Shown: piece after piece, positions 11,366 through 23,129 of the stretch | Layout: every line of letters begins with the position of its first letter | Position numbering within the stretch: position 1 is the stretch's first letter | Assembly: GCA_936432065.2 (NCBI GenBank) | Contig: OW386288.2 | Location: 16,790,706 to 16,854,705 of the forward strand | Origin: Rutpela maculata | Lineage: Eukaryota > Arthropoda > Insecta > Coleoptera > Cerambycidae | Reading direction: 5' to 3' | DNA length: 64,000 nt | Notes under the pieces: model-generated | What the model was told of the DNA's origin: nothing | Database searches by the model: none | What the model saw: only the letters and a program-made list of their open reading frames with translations | Translations under genes and position numbers: made by a program

Positions 11366-11479
11366 TCGTTATATTACCAGGCAACACGCTTTCGAAAAAA
11401 TTTTCGATAAAATTTTAAGCACTAGTGATATTACATACGATAATTTGTTCGTGTTGGTACTGTCAAAAGCCGATCTAAT

Positions 11480-11700
11480 AATGACATTTGTCAAAAAATT
11501 GACTCTCATTGGCTATCACGTTAATGAGTGAAATAATCGCTGTAAAACGTGTTGTATGTTATACTTTATTTCGTGAAGTAGTCTCCTCAAATAACATTCT
11601 TGCTTTCAAATTTCATCCGTGATTTTTTCCACGAGCTATGTTATCCAAGTAATATAACTCGTGAAAACCGAACAGCTTATGAAATGAAAAGAAAAACCGA
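11480..11700. repeat. Partial extra copy of the X end
   Basis: Sequence around 11,570-11,670 (CTCCTCAAATA, then a run ending ATATAACTCGTG) repeats the right-arm end at 11,200-11,280 in the same orientation, with many substitutions. It is probably an older X fragment next to copy 1. Confidence 0.5.
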
Positions 11701-13525
11701 AAACTTTTTTTTTATATTTCAAGCAAAACGTATTAATCTACAAAAGTATTTACTTTACATGAATAATAATGAAACATTAGGGCGATGGCAGTTCTCAATA
11801 ACTTCAAGTCAACTTCAAGGAAGTAACGTTGTTGTTGTATCTTATTATAAAATTATACTTAATTATAGTAGTGTGTTATACAATTAAAAATATAAAGAAG
11901 TTATTTTTTATGAATGTTTCATTATACCCGCTGTGATTAATACACACATTGTTTGAACTTATCTCATCTGGCTTCACAGCACCGTTCTGTTAGTATTACC
12001 ATTAAATTAAAATTTTCATACGAGCTTGTAATTTGTATTGCCTTATCTTTATCAAAATACATTTAATATTTATGTATAACAAATTCATTTAATTAATTCA
12101 GATCTAATGTACGGATCAAATGTGCCGAGCCTCACTTTAACCGTGAATATTACAAAAGTGGAGGAGTGGAAAAAATTGAAAAAATTATATGCTCATTACA
12201 TATACATTATAAATCACTCACTGAAATATGAATAACTTAAGTCGAACAGTTTTGAATATCTGCTATGTTATACTAAAAAATATATACCTTTTAAGAGTTT
12301 TTTTTATCATACCAGCTTTAAATCAGTTATATCCCAATACTTAATTAGGGTACTCGCAAACAGTGAGACCAATTTAAAAAATGGTAGAAACAAAAGTTGT
12401 TTATTTTTTAGAACAGAATCTGTAAGGGGTTTAAATTTAAAAAACCATAGTTGACCTTCAGATGACCTTGAAGTCCTCCACCAAACTTTAAATAAATATA
12501 GCCATTAGATCCCACTTTTCAAATGTTGAAACTTTTGTCTGAAATATTTTTCTCGAAAATTCTTTATTTTCAAGTTATTCGCGTTTGTCAACTTAAATGC
12601 CCCACCCAGTATAAATAATCAACAGATATTTTTTAAATTGTTTCCACTACTCTTTTGAGATACTCACAGTTAGAGGGTTCATTACATTTGAATCATATAT
12701 TAGTCGTTTAATTTTTTTATCCATATGCTCGGGAACTATTCAACTGTCCAACTATAAAAATAGACTCTGGCCCTTTGGGGATAAAACTACAAAGTCATGA
12801 AACACAATGAGCTAAATCCACACACGTGACCCTTTCAATTTTGCAGTTTTAGGGTGGATTCGAAACGGCATCTTTTTGAGATATCAATTTTGTATTATGC
12901 GGTTTTCGCATGATCCATTTAACACACTTTTTATAGCCCCTCGGATTGAGTTCTTCTGAATGTTGGTAGATTTTTATGCCAGATTACGGATTTGTGAACT
13001 GCTTCAGACCAGATGTAGTTTCCGAAAATGCACTTTAGATAAGGGAATTATGGGTTTTGTCAAAATGAAATATCTCGGTTGATATATAAGGTGGTTCTTT
13101 AAATTTTATCTCGTATGACATATGCTTGTGATATTTTATTAAGACTGACTAGAAATATACATTTAAAATGTATACTCGTTCGATCGTCGGTAATATTAAC
13201 ATCTAATTTCTGTTTTGTGTAAAAACATGTTGAAAAGATAGCGATGTAAAAAAGGTTGTCACGGTAGTCATTCTAAAAGACTTATTAGGCAGACACATGT
13301 ATAATGCGTTTTTTCAAAGGTTGTACACTAAACGGTTGCAAATGTTCCAGAGAAATAAACAAAAATTATAATGCACACGCAAGGAAATAAAAAAATATCA
13401 ACCGGCAAAGCTACTATTATTTGAAAATAAGCATTTAGTACAATAACTAAAGTTTTTAATTTAGCAATAATGTCATATGAATTAAATTTGTTTTTTTTTT
13501 TTTAATAATTTAATAGTACATATAC
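11701..13525. other. No gene seen; diffuse old repeat sequence
   Basis: No frame with family features was found. The part at ~12,350-13,110 has the texture of decayed transposon DNA, but I find no partner copy or inverted ends in the window. Confidence 0.4.
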
Positions 13526-13527
13526 AG

Positions 13528-13639
13528 TGTGGCTACAATTTCGTGGACACAAGCCTGTATCTATGTTATTACTTGACGGATCGTTTTCTACTTTGGGCAG
13601 GCCACATATACCATGGTAGTGCATATTTAGAACCTAGAA
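13528..13639. repeat. Extra partial copy of the Tc1-like element's repeat arm
   Basis: The ~110 bases here (GTGGCTACAATTTCGTGGAC onward) repeat 13,786-13,897 in the same orientation. The arm is therefore partly duplicated outside the left end of the element. Confidence 0.75.
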
Positions 13640-16092
13640 TCATTACATTGTTTTTAAATATTTCATTTATGTAAAAATATATATTGTTATTATTGGTTTT
13701 TAAAAATATCCTTGGCTTACTTCATCGGTTGTAGGTAACATAAAGGAACTTGGTTTTGAGGTAAGTGAGTCGCTCGCTATAAAGTGTGGCTACAATTTCG
13801 TGGACACAAGCCTGTATCTATGTTATTACTTGACGGATCGTTTTCTAATTTGGGCAGGCCACATATACCATGGTAGTGCATATTTAGAACCTAATAGAAT
13901 ACATTTTAATCATAGGCGTGAAGGGGCAAATTTTTACGATTTTTTATTAGCGAATCGGATAGAAAAAAATCGATGTCATATTCTTATTTATCACCTTCGA
14001 AAACATACCTGAAACAAGTATGTAATTTCATGTTGACATTGTGTCCCATTTACTTCTTCTTTATGACATGCGTACTACAGAAAAAAATAACACACAGAAA
14101 CATCACATAAATGTATTAACAGAAAAACAATTGACATTAAGAATACATTTGTGGTAATGATAAATTGTTGAAGGAATTATATGAAATAATGGAATTTTTA
14201 TTCTTTTCATTTGTCATCATAACTTAATTAATTAATTATACTAATGAATTCTTCTAACTTCAACATAACCGCCATCCAATGTGATGCATGCTTCTACCCT
14301 TTTTCTAACATGACAAATCACTTTTATCTGTTCGTGCCTTGTGATACTTTGACATGCCTCTGTAATTCGTTGCCGCAATTCTTCCACAGTTCGAGGCCGA
14401 TTAACGTATACTTTATTTTTCATGTTACCCCAAAAATAGAAATCCATCGGGGTGAGATCCGGGGATCTTGTAATGGGCTACGGGGACCAATCCACTTCAT
14501 AGGAAAATTGGTGTCAAGCCAATTTCTAACCATACGAGAACTATGTGCTGGGGCACTGTCTAACAAAAAGTACAGGTTTTCGCTCACGTTTAACGGTAAA
14601 TTATCAAGAAAATCCATAATTTCTGTTTCTAGAAAATTCAGAAAATTTTGAGCAGTCAACTTCTGAATAAAAAAAGGTCCAATAATTTGTTGATTTAAAA
14701 TAGCACACCAAACATTCACTTTGAATAAGTATTGATATTTACTGTTAATTATCCAATGTGGGTTTTCTGACGCCCAGTATCTCATATTTTGGGTGGATCT
14801 TACACCCTTTGATGTAAAAGTAGATTCGTCACAATAGATTACATTTTTCAAAAAATCTCTGTTGTTCAAAAATTCACCCTGCATCCAAAGTGCATAATCC
14901 AATCTTCTTTCAAAATCCCCTTCTAAGAGTGTGTGTAGTATTTTAGGCTTAAATGGTTTTATGTTATTTTTTTTTAGACATCTTATTATTTCTTTGTTTA
15001 GATTTAAGTTCAAAGAAGCTTGTCTTATACTTAATTTTGGATTATTACGAAATGCTTGCAAAATTCTGTTTTCATTTAAATTATTCCGATTATAATTTGT
15101 TGGTCTTAATATTGTAACGTTTCCAGTTTGATTAAAAATTCGATTAATCTTAGCTATTGTGCTAAAACTTACTGGAGGCCGGTTAGGATGTCGGTCATTA
15201 AAAGTTCTTGCTGCTTCTCTTACTGTTATATTTTCTCCTACAATTCTAATAATCTCAACTTTTTCAGAAAATGATAAACGATTTTCTGGCATTGTATTAA
15301 AAATCACAATTATTTGAAGTCTAAATTCAACACTAAAATGTAAACTACTTAGCTTATGTCACAATATGACATTTCGACATATAAAGCCATTCCATGGCAC
15401 CATTGGATTTTGCATTATAATTGCAAGCAGTAAAGATTGATAAATTATTGTTTTATTAATTTTAGAATTCCCTTTTAATTTGCTCTTACATTGTGTACTA
15501 AGTAAATTAGTTGCTAAAAAATCTCATGGCAATTCTTATGATTAGAGTAAAAAAGCAGCGAGAGTTCTTAATCACCGATATGCTTAACCGTCCTTCTAGT
15601 TAGTTTTAACAGATTATCTAAAAAGGGAATAACGAAAGAAAATTGAAATATTTCTTTATTTTCTGAGCAACCCTGCATAGGATTTGGATGAAACTTGTTT
15701 CAGGTACGTTTTCGAGGATGATAAATAAGAATATGGCATCGATTTTTTTCTATCCGACTCGCTAATAAAAAATCGTAAAAATTTGCCCCTTTATTTATTT
15801 CCTGCAACGCACGTCTATGATTAAAATGTATTCTATTAGGTTCTAAATATGCACTACCATGGTATATGTGGCCTGCCCAAATTAGAAAACAATCCGTCAA
15901 GTAATAACATAGATACAGGCTTGTGTCCACGAAATTGTAGTCACACTTTATAGCGAGCGACTCACTTACCTCAAAACCAAGTTCCTTTATGTTACCTACA
16001 ACCGATGAAGTAAGCCAAGGATATTTTTAAAAACCAATAATAACAATATATATTTTTACATAAATGAAATATTTAAAAACAATGTAATGATT
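13638..16092 (-). mobile_element. Tc1/mariner-like element with ~380-bp terminal inverted repeats
   Basis: The left arm (~13,638-14,024) and right arm (~15,688-16,092) are near-identical reverse complements that share the block with CCATGGTAGTGCATATTTAG. They differ mainly by a short insertion near 15,790-15,815. Between them lies one minus-strand transposase gene in two frames. Long inverted repeats are known for some Tc1/mariner relatives. No clear TA duplication could be confirmed at the edges, so the exact ends are uncertain. Confidence 0.75.
14241..15307 (-). pseudogene. Tc1/mariner-like DDE transposase, frameshifted
   Basis: The first frame (15,307 to ~14,465) gives about 280 codons. 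It has an N-terminal helix-turn-helix pair (LSFSEKVEIIRIVG, VREAARTF and VSFSTIAKINRIF). The catalytic domain follows, with D160 in YCDES and D250 in LLDSAPAH, the DES and D-x-APxH blocks of the superfamily. A net one-base loss near 14,460-14,475 throws the frame off just where the third acidic residue (SPDL-P-D block) should come. The neighbouring frame then reads MDFYFWG and continues with the usual C-terminal helix to a stop at 14,241. The total length (~350 aa) is normal for the family, so apart from the one shift the gene is nearly whole. The likely start is the ATG at 15,307 or the one at 15,292. Confidence 0.85.
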
Positions 16093-16100
16093 TGATAATA

Positions 16101-16600
16101 TACCGGGTGCCACAGGCTAGTGGCTCCCCCCTATATTTCCTTAATTTTTTAACTTATCTATTTGAAATTTGGGGTGCATGGTGCATAAACTACCTGTAAA
16201 AATGGAATGGCTTCGTAAATAGTTATTAATGAAATTAAACGAAAAATTATGTTTTTCCCTTGGACTTTACCTGTAGAACAAATTTTGGTATTCCAAAGCA
16301 CCCTAGACGAATGTCTTAAAATGCTTAAAAAAACTGAACATCGACTCAAAAATTGGCGAAAATGTCATGGTATGCTCAAAATGTTGTCTTGAATACAAAT
16401 ATCTAAAAATATACAAGGTGTTCCATTTAAAAATCGAAAGTTGCGGACATTTCTGAGTAAACCGGAAATGGCATCATATCGTTTTTTATGTCCAAAAATC
16501 CATTTTTACAGGTAGTTTTGCACCCCAAATTTGTAAGTTAAGGATAAGTTAAAAAATAAAGGAAATATAGGAGGGAGCCACTAGCCTGTGTCACAAGGTA
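16101..16600. mobile_element. 500-bp MITE with ~100-bp inverted ends
   Basis: It starts TACCGGGTGCCACAGGCTAG and ends with the near-complement CTAGCCTGTGTCACAAGGTA. The arms stay similar inward to the ACTACCTGTAAAAATGGA block (~16,190-16,206 and ~16,500). The interior has no ORF. Flanking bases are TA-rich, so a TA duplication is possible but not provable. Confidence 0.75.
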
Positions 16601-16684
16601 TACTTATAAATTCACCACATGAATATTTATTTATATAGATAAAATCATTAAATATATGATAAGCCTATAACATTCATCAAATAG

Positions 16685-17576
16685 ACATTTCTATATTAAG
16701 CGGAGCTTTGTTAATTTATAAGGGGCGGATCCCACCCCTTGTAAGGTGGTGACACCCAAAAAATAATAACAACTATTGCAACTGAAAGATAATCAAATTT
16801 TGAGAAAAAAGCGCATATGCAATTTTTCATGTCAATTGATAGTCTTATAAAATCTTATAAAATGAAAATGAATTTTATTTTTATCTAATTTCTTTAGAAT
16901 TAATAGTTTCGGAGATACGGAATAAAGATGGCGCCGAAATGTTTATAAGACGAAGTATTTTGTTCATATGTTAAATATCTTAGAAACTATGGCACTTGCA
17001 ACCAGAATAAAAGGTTAATTAAACTTACAAATGGTTCTTTGACTGTTTCTGTAACATAAAAAACAAATCAGTTATGACAGAAACGATGTGCATTTATATT
17101 TTTTTGATAAAAGCATCGCCATTTTATTACTATAACTAGTCAGTGAATAAAAAATGTAATTCTCAAATACTGTTTTTCGTTAACAGATAGCATATGATTG
17201 AGATGCTCAAATTTTTTCGTCCGTTTACAGCACTTGCTTTAGAGAAAATTGCATTTAAACTATAAAGAAATTTTCGAGAAAACGTAAATTTTTTGTTTCT
17301 TTGCAAATATCTCAATAAATATATTTAATGAAAAAATGGCGGAGGCCAAAAATAAAGTTTATAAAATAATTTGATTTTTATATTATTTATGTAGGATTAT
17401 CGGTTTCGGATATATGGAACATTAAAAATGTCGTTCGAAAGTTTATATGACGAATTATTTAGTCTAAAAGTTGAATATCTTAGAAACTAGGACACTTGCG
17501 TCAACATTCTAACAACCAAAATTAACGATAAGTAATTATGCTCTAAAATGGTTCTTTGTTTCTGTATCATAAAGAA
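16685..17576 (+). mobile_element. Family Y copy, 5' part (interrupted)
   Basis: Homologous to the left half of the complete Y element at 40,691-42,276: both have the G-rich CACCCC stretch followed by TGCAATTTTTCA. It contains two divergent ~490-base internal units, recognisable by TTTCGGA near 16,908 and 17,405, each followed by TTAAATATCTTAGAAACTA-like text. It stops at the 8-bp duplication of the inserted Z element and resumes at 18,671. Confidence 0.7.
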
Positions 17577-18662
17577 AACCGCCGCCCAAGGAATCACTAC
17601 TTCCACATCCAGATTTTCGATCCAAGTCAGGATCAACAAATGAACACCACTAACAAATCGCAAGGATATATACTCTACCACAATCGGAAACCGAGGAATC
17701 AGAAGACTCAGAAAAAAGAAGATTCGAAGAAGCAAAAACGCAAAAAGAGGAGCAAAAACACTCCATATTACGACACAACATGGCAACATATTTCACAAGA
17801 AGAGTCAGAATAGGCAGAAGTCTAGAACCAAACACACAAAAAAGGGAGCTTAAACGCTCCCTCACGACACAATGCGGTAACGCACTCACAAATACCTACA
17901 CCTCCCATCCCACATTCCTTTACCATGCTCCATGTGGCTCTCGCTGCTGGCAACAAGCATGACCTTAGTCCAACCCAGCGTGGACGTAGCAGGCCCAGCT
18001 ATATACCTGGGAGTTGCAGCAATGCCTACCGCACGCTGGTAAATCAATCAATCAATCAAATCAAGTCACTCACAACGAAAAAATTTTGTGGACATAATGT
18101 TTATGGAACTTTAATAATATAATATTTGAAATCCTCTACCCCAAAAACCCATAAAACGATACCCCACATCGGTAGTGGGATGGCGGTGGTGATAGGGGGG
18201 TGGTAGTGGGGGTGGATGAAGTAAAAAAATATTTTGAGATTTATGGTTCTTGTACACACACTAAATCACATTTTCTTTTCATCCCCTTTAAAAATGGGTG
18301 GGGTGGTAATGGGGGTGGCTAATGACAAACATTTTTTTGAGCCCTTAGCTTTCCTTGTATATAGTAAATACCAATTTTGTGGACTCTTACCTGCTTGATT
18401 TACCTATTTACCTCAAACTTACCCCAATTTACCCCCGACGGAACAAGAAGAAAGGATAATCCAGATCTCGTTAAAGTACATATGTGTACCAAATTTCAAC
18501 TCAATATCTCGAACGGTTCCAGAGTAAACGTGCACACAATAAAAGTTCCAGACAGACCGACAGACAGAATTTTTTTTTCGCTCAAACTTCTAAGCCTATT
18601 TGAACAATACAAATTAAAAAAAAAAATTTGTCGTTACTATACTTCCTCTGGATGTGGAAGTA
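17577..18662 (-). mobile_element. Family Z copy 1, inserted in Y (8-bp duplication)
   Basis: ATAAAGAA occurs directly on both sides (17,569-17,576 and 18,663-18,670). Inside each edge lies CTTCCACATCC (inverted), the hallmark of family Z. Minus-strand Z text runs from 18,662 to 17,577 and matches the copies at 19.1, 52.2 and 59.4 kb. The 8-bp duplication is typical of hAT-type integration, but no hAT-like terminal bases are evident. The element is itself split by the retroposon at 17,630-18,061. Confidence 0.72.
17630..18061 (+). mobile_element. 5'-truncated non-LTR retroposon inserted in Z
   Basis: 432 bp flanked by direct CAAGTCA copies (17,623-17,629 and 18,062-18,068). It ends in an AATC/TCAA tetranucleotide tail. 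The uninterrupted version of the target is visible in the Z copy at ~52,570-52,590, where the same text has one CAAGTCA-type stretch (ATCCAAGTCACTCAC on the minus strand). Its sequence matches 62,566-63,010 on the minus strand, the longer copy that includes RT-domain remnants. It is thus the 3' end of that non-LTR family, truncated at the 5' side. Confidence 0.85.
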
Positions 18663-18670
18663 ATAAAGAA

Positions 18671-18990
18671 GGTATGACCCGACCGGAACAATAACATTTT
18701 TTTTAACAAAAATGTTGTTTTGTTAACTTTTGTCTGTTTCTATATCATACACAAAAGAGAAGTTATGCCCGAAACAAATCTGCGTCTTCACTTTTAACAA
18801 AAATGTCGCCATTTTGTTACTGTGATTACCCAGCGATGAAGAAATTCTCGAAAACTGGTTTTTGTCAATATATAACATCACTTAGATGCTCAAATTGTTT
18901 TGTCTTATTAAAAATTTCCATCCACCATATTGGAGCCACCATTTTAATTTTTTTTTTATTTTACTCTAATTCGGTAATATTTTTCAAATA
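18671..18990 (+). mobile_element. Family Y copy, 3' part (after the Z insertion)
   Basis: Resumes Y text: the sequence with GTTTCTATATCAT, GAAGTTATG, GCCATTTTGTTACT and CACTTAGATGCTCAAATT corresponds to 41,290-41,460 of the full element. Confidence 0.65.
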
Positions 18991-19142
18991 TTAAATATTT
19001 AAATTTGAGGGTGGATTTAACTCCCTGGAGGTAAGATCAAGTATCGAAACAATTAGAAACTGATGAAGATGATACCTTTCACTAGAATAATCATCCATAA
19101 AAGAAATTTATCATTACATACGACATTATTTCTTAATTTCGT

Positions 19143-19610
19143 ATATTACTTCTACATCCAGTGGGAGTATAGTAACGCAAAAAAAAATTGAAAATTTTTA
19201 TTGTTCAAATAGGCTTAGAATGCCATAAAACGTCGAGATTTTAAGTTTGAGCAAACAATATTCTGTCTGTAACTTTTGTTTGTCACGATTACTCTGGAAC
19301 CGTTTAAGACATTGACTTTTTCACGTATGTATTTTAACTAGATTTGGAACCAGATTATATTTTGATCATATTCTGTTGAAGGGTGGGGGGATAAATTGGA
19401 GTAAATAGGTAAATCAAGTAAGTAATATATAAGAGAAGCTAAAGTCTCAAAAATTTTTTTGGCATTAGCCACCCTCACTACCCCATTATTAAAGGGGATA
19501 AAAAATATATTGTGATTTAGTGTGTATACAAACCAAAAGCGTCATTTTTCTTTACTTCATCTGGATGTGGAAGTAGTCATTCCTTGGGCAGAGGTTTTTG
19601 ATAATAAAGT
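19143..19610 (+). mobile_element. Family Z copy 2
   Basis: Begins TTACTTCTACATCCAGTGGG and ends with TGGATGTGGAAGTAGTCATT followed by CCTTGGGCAG. The interior contains the shared blocks ATAGGCTTAGAATG, GGTAAATCAAGTAAGTAAT and GTGATTTAGTGTGT. No coding capacity. This is the cleanest short copy of the family. Confidence 0.7.
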
Positions 19611-21060
19611 AAAATAATGCCATCAAAAACTTTATACTTAAATTTTTAATTAGCGTGTTTTTGTCTTTTTGCGTTAATTTCTGAATATTTCATAGCATTT
19701 TTTGGTTTATAGTTCTTGAAAAATTGCGAAACTGATAGATTAAAAAAATTAAATATTGTCTGATTTTATGTCGTCAAATATAAAGATGATTACTTTAAGT
19801 CATTTCATAAATAAATATAAAAACTAATTAATTCTATGTGGAAATTTTTATATTTTGGAAGTAAAAATCTTAGAGAATGGCCTATTAACCAAAAAAATTG
19901 AATAGTTTGTGTGAAAAAATGGCTTTTCAGCATAACTTCAATTCCTAGGTAATTCCTTTATGAACGAAAACAGATATTAATAAAAAAATACATTCAAAAA
20001 TAACAATATGTATATATCTCGATGTAGTTGTTCTAAGCTTCTAATTATTTTTTTCAATTTATGTGATTGGATTACTTTAATTTGAACTACAAAATTCCCT
20101 CTGCATTTCTTGTCTCAAATTCAGCTTGTTAGAAACTTATCAGTCACTATCGACATAATTATTATAAAACCATCATGTTTAGTATCGATAGGGAGGTCCG
20201 AATGCAATAGTCATTATCCTCCATTTATGACTCGAAAATATTTGTGACTAGTGTGCCATAAAGCTCTGCAAGGGTTGTAACCCTTAGAAAAATACTTACA
20301 TAATCTCAAATACTAGAGAGGATAACAGATGTATTGTGGGCCTAAACGACCCTATTCTTTATTTTTCCATTGTAACCATAAAATAACCCTTAACAATGTA
20401 CTATAATACTAAAATATTGCGATACGTGTAATGCTATATGATATAGTTATGTTATGGCAGAAATCAAAATGTCATATAAGGGAAAAATAAACCATTGTTG
20501 GAGCTGTTACGAATCGTTAGATAAGGTAAGTACACAAAGAGAAAAATAAAGTCACTCGCTTTTTAAACTACAATAGTACAGGTCACATTTTTTGATGAAA
20601 TTTTAAAAGGTGAAAGTGTAAGTTTTGACGATCATTAATTATACGTAACAATATTGTAATATAAGCGATGAAAAAGAAATAAATACATAAATTGCTTTTC
20701 AACATTTTTGCAGTTTGGCTGTTTGCCTCATTAGACGATAAGCACAATACACACAATAAAAGTTAATTTATTAACAATAAGTAAAAACCTACATTTAAAA
20801 AAAATATCCTCCTTCGAGTCGATGCATTTGAACAAAAAGAGATTAAAATTTCCAAATCTTCTTTTATTTTTAGCTGTATGAATAAATATTTTGTCCTAAA
20901 ATTTGGCACGGAGATTTAGTTCAATAAAGGACATAGTTTCACCAAATTTCGTTAAAATTGATGCATTATTGTATTATTTCTTAGATTATCCAAGAAAGGT
21001 AACTTTTAGTGATTTGTTTACAACTTAACAAATCATCAAAAAGTTTTTTCAGTTTTTTTC
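19611..21060. other. No gene seen
   Basis: AT-rich unique-looking sequence. It has no recognisable frame, RNA or repeat partner in the window. Confidence 0.4.
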
Positions 21061-22039
21061 AACATTTGCCCTTTGAGGATTATATGCTACCTTTAAGAAA
21101 CAAAAGAATTCTCAAGGCACAAGTGTGAGCTTCACCCTTAGAAACCACCGCTAATACATTCCGCCGCGGTTTTTCGCAGTTTCCCGCGAAATAGCTGGTC
21201 CCACAGAAAATTGTATACTCACTGATAACATTCTACATAAAATTTGCTAAAAATAAGGTTCTATACATATTTCCGATAGGCGCGCAATGGTTTTCGAGTA
21301 ATAAGCGAACAAACTAGGGGGTTGGTCCCCGATTGGCGCACGTTTCGCATCTTCTTCTTATTCTTTCGCCATACGCTGATTGGTAATTTTTCAATTCATC
21401 GGCTGTGGTACAGTGCGTTATCCATAATTTATAACGAGAGATCCAGGTTCTATCTTTGTAAGAATTTTTGCAAACCATTCCTCAAAAAGATCCGCGTTCA
21501 TGTCCTCATGATAATCGCCGTTTTTTTGGACACCCACGAATCCTGAATCACTTCATATGTGTGCTATTATTAAGTGCTTTCTTTTCCAGTTGGTCTTTTT
21601 AATCCGGTTGACTAGTCTTCCATATGAGCTTGACTAACACTTCGTACATTTTTATCTTACCAGATTCACGTTACAGTATGTCCCTCGTTCAACCACATCT
21701 CGCTTTCTGGGTGTATATATCTTCATCTTCATTCATGGACTAGTTATAAAATTTTCTTTAAAGTACGTATTTATTTATTATTAAGGAAAAATATATGAAC
21801 TTTACTACAAATTTCATTTTTCTCGAAATATTTTAATATTATTTTTTTCCTTCCAGATTTTTCTTTACATTTTAGAATATCTCCTTCACTTTTTTCCTGC
21901 ATGATTAATATAATCGATGGCTCTGATTTTTTTCAAAGTAGAACATTTATTCGTCAAGTTAGTTAATTGTATGGTTTCCCTAGGTTAGGTTGATATGTGA
22001 GTGGGCTAGTGACTGCGACCATCTGGTCTATTGTGGCTC

Positions 22040-22585
22040 ACTGCTAATTATATTTCACCCAATAGGTTCAGCTTTTTAATAAAGCCGACTACCTTATTGG
22101 GTGAGAGGTTGTCCAGGTCTTCTAGCAGCAGTTGCCCTTTGCCAAAAAGTGAGAACCTGGTTCTTTCTGTTGCAGGACAGGTACATAGAACGTGCGCTGA
22201 CATTTCATCCTCCTCCAAATACAGTTAGCACCGCTATTCCGAGTCTGGAGTGCTCAGTGTACAGGCCAACTAGAGTTCTTAGGTGTAACCTATTTATCTC
22301 TAATAGTTTTTTAGTTCTTGATTTCAGAGGATATGCAATAAACTCCTTTGAATGAACTAATCCTAGTAGTTCTTGTCAGTACTGGAGGATTTTCCTCTCG
22401 GTCCAGGACAGGATGGTTGTTTTCACCAGTGCTTGCCAAGTACTGGTTCTGGTCCGATAAATTTTGATACCGCAACTTTCCTGGCTAAGGAATCGGCTAT
22501 TTCATTGCCTCGCTACCAGAGTAGCCCGGTATTCAGACCAGCGTTGATTTGTTATATCTGCCCAATCGAGTTAGATCATATCATA
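22040..22585 (-). pseudogene. Non-LTR retrotransposon RNase H and C-terminal region
   Basis: Minus-strand translation in shifting frames gives WVPGYSGSRGNEIADSLARK, the conserved RNase H end with its glycine-rich loop and catalytic Asp. Next come FIGPEP and a helix-like stretch with HLRTLVGLYTEHSRLG. An EMSAHVLCTCPATERTR block follows; this Cys/His pattern follows RNase H in I-, R1- and Jockey-group elements. It finishes with DLDNLSPNKVVGFIKKLNLL and a stop near 22,040. Frame changes separate these parts. The RT domain upstream has been lost at the junction near 22,575. Confidence 0.8.
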
Positions 22586-22900
22586 TCATTTATTTCACCA
22601 ATTAAAATACAAAACATATATATATATATGGCACGTCAATTAAAAAATATAAAAAATAATATTTAAAATATAGGCATAAACCAAGTGAACAACATTAACA
22701 AAAGTAAAAAAACATCAACACATTATATTATGTTTTTGTATCCTATACAATACAAAATAAAAATAAGTGGCCGTGCAACATTATTGTTGCATGTTCAAAC
22801 AAGAGCGAGAAACTGAAGGAGCAAGGAAGTGAGTACCACGTCAAGTGGATGCCACTAAACCAGCAATGTTTTCGGGGTTTGTCAAAAACGCCACGAATCG
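22570..22900 (-). mobile_element. Probable retroposon 3' end with ATATG repeat tail
   Basis: On the minus strand the text ends GGTGAAATAAATGATATGAT followed by ATGATC. This is an AATAAA signal with a short pentamer tail, placed exactly where the RNase H fragment breaks off. The body to ~22,900 is AT-rich and non-coding, and its other boundary is not visible. Confidence 0.45.
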
Positions 22901-23129
22901 TCAGTAGAGTAAAAACCGTGGATTAAAAATAACGGACACTTAGGGTGGGCTCCGGTAGTAATAACATTTTCTGTGGGGCCAACACTATTTCGTGAGAAAA
23001 TGCGAAAAACCGAGGTGGGGCATATTGGGGGTGATTTTTAAGGACGAAGTTCATACTTGTGCCTTAATAACTCTTTTGTTTCTTAAAAGTAATCATATGG
23101 AGCATATAATTCCCAAAGAACAAAAGATT

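Larger units (their letters stand above)
8655..11430. mobile_element. Family X copy 1: ~2.7-kb palindromic fold-back element
   Basis: The left arm (~8687-9960) is repeated in reverse in the right arm (~10,110-11,260), with small gaps. For example, the block around 8815-8880 is the complement of 11,080-11,130, and 9820-9950 is the complement of 10,120-10,245. The outer right end adds a strong hairpin (11,278-11,365) and the sequence AGCACTAGTGAT near 11,424. Both the hairpin and this end recur at the left end of the copy at 43 kb. No ORF with transposase features is present. This fits a non-autonomous fold-back DNA element; the superfamily is unknown. Confidence 0.75.
21063..23122. mobile_element. 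Inverted-repeat element (~150-bp arms) holding retrotransposon debris
   Basis: 21,063-21,215 and 22,955-23,122 are reverse complements over most of their length. Landmarks are TTTGTTTCTTAAAAG-like text, ACTTGTGCCTTAA and TTTTCTGTGGG. The ~1.7 kb between them contains a broken non-LTR RNase H region and a second retroposon end. It is probably a fold-back element that has taken insertions. Confidence 0.6.

Noticed and set aside
11600..11887. 95-codon plus-strand frame
   Set aside because: Overlaps a decayed family X fragment and shows no recognisable domain.
13800..14012. 70-codon frame, similar to one at 15,700-15,930
   Set aside because: The similarity arises because both lie in the inverted arms of the Tc1/mariner-like element, not from a real gene pair.
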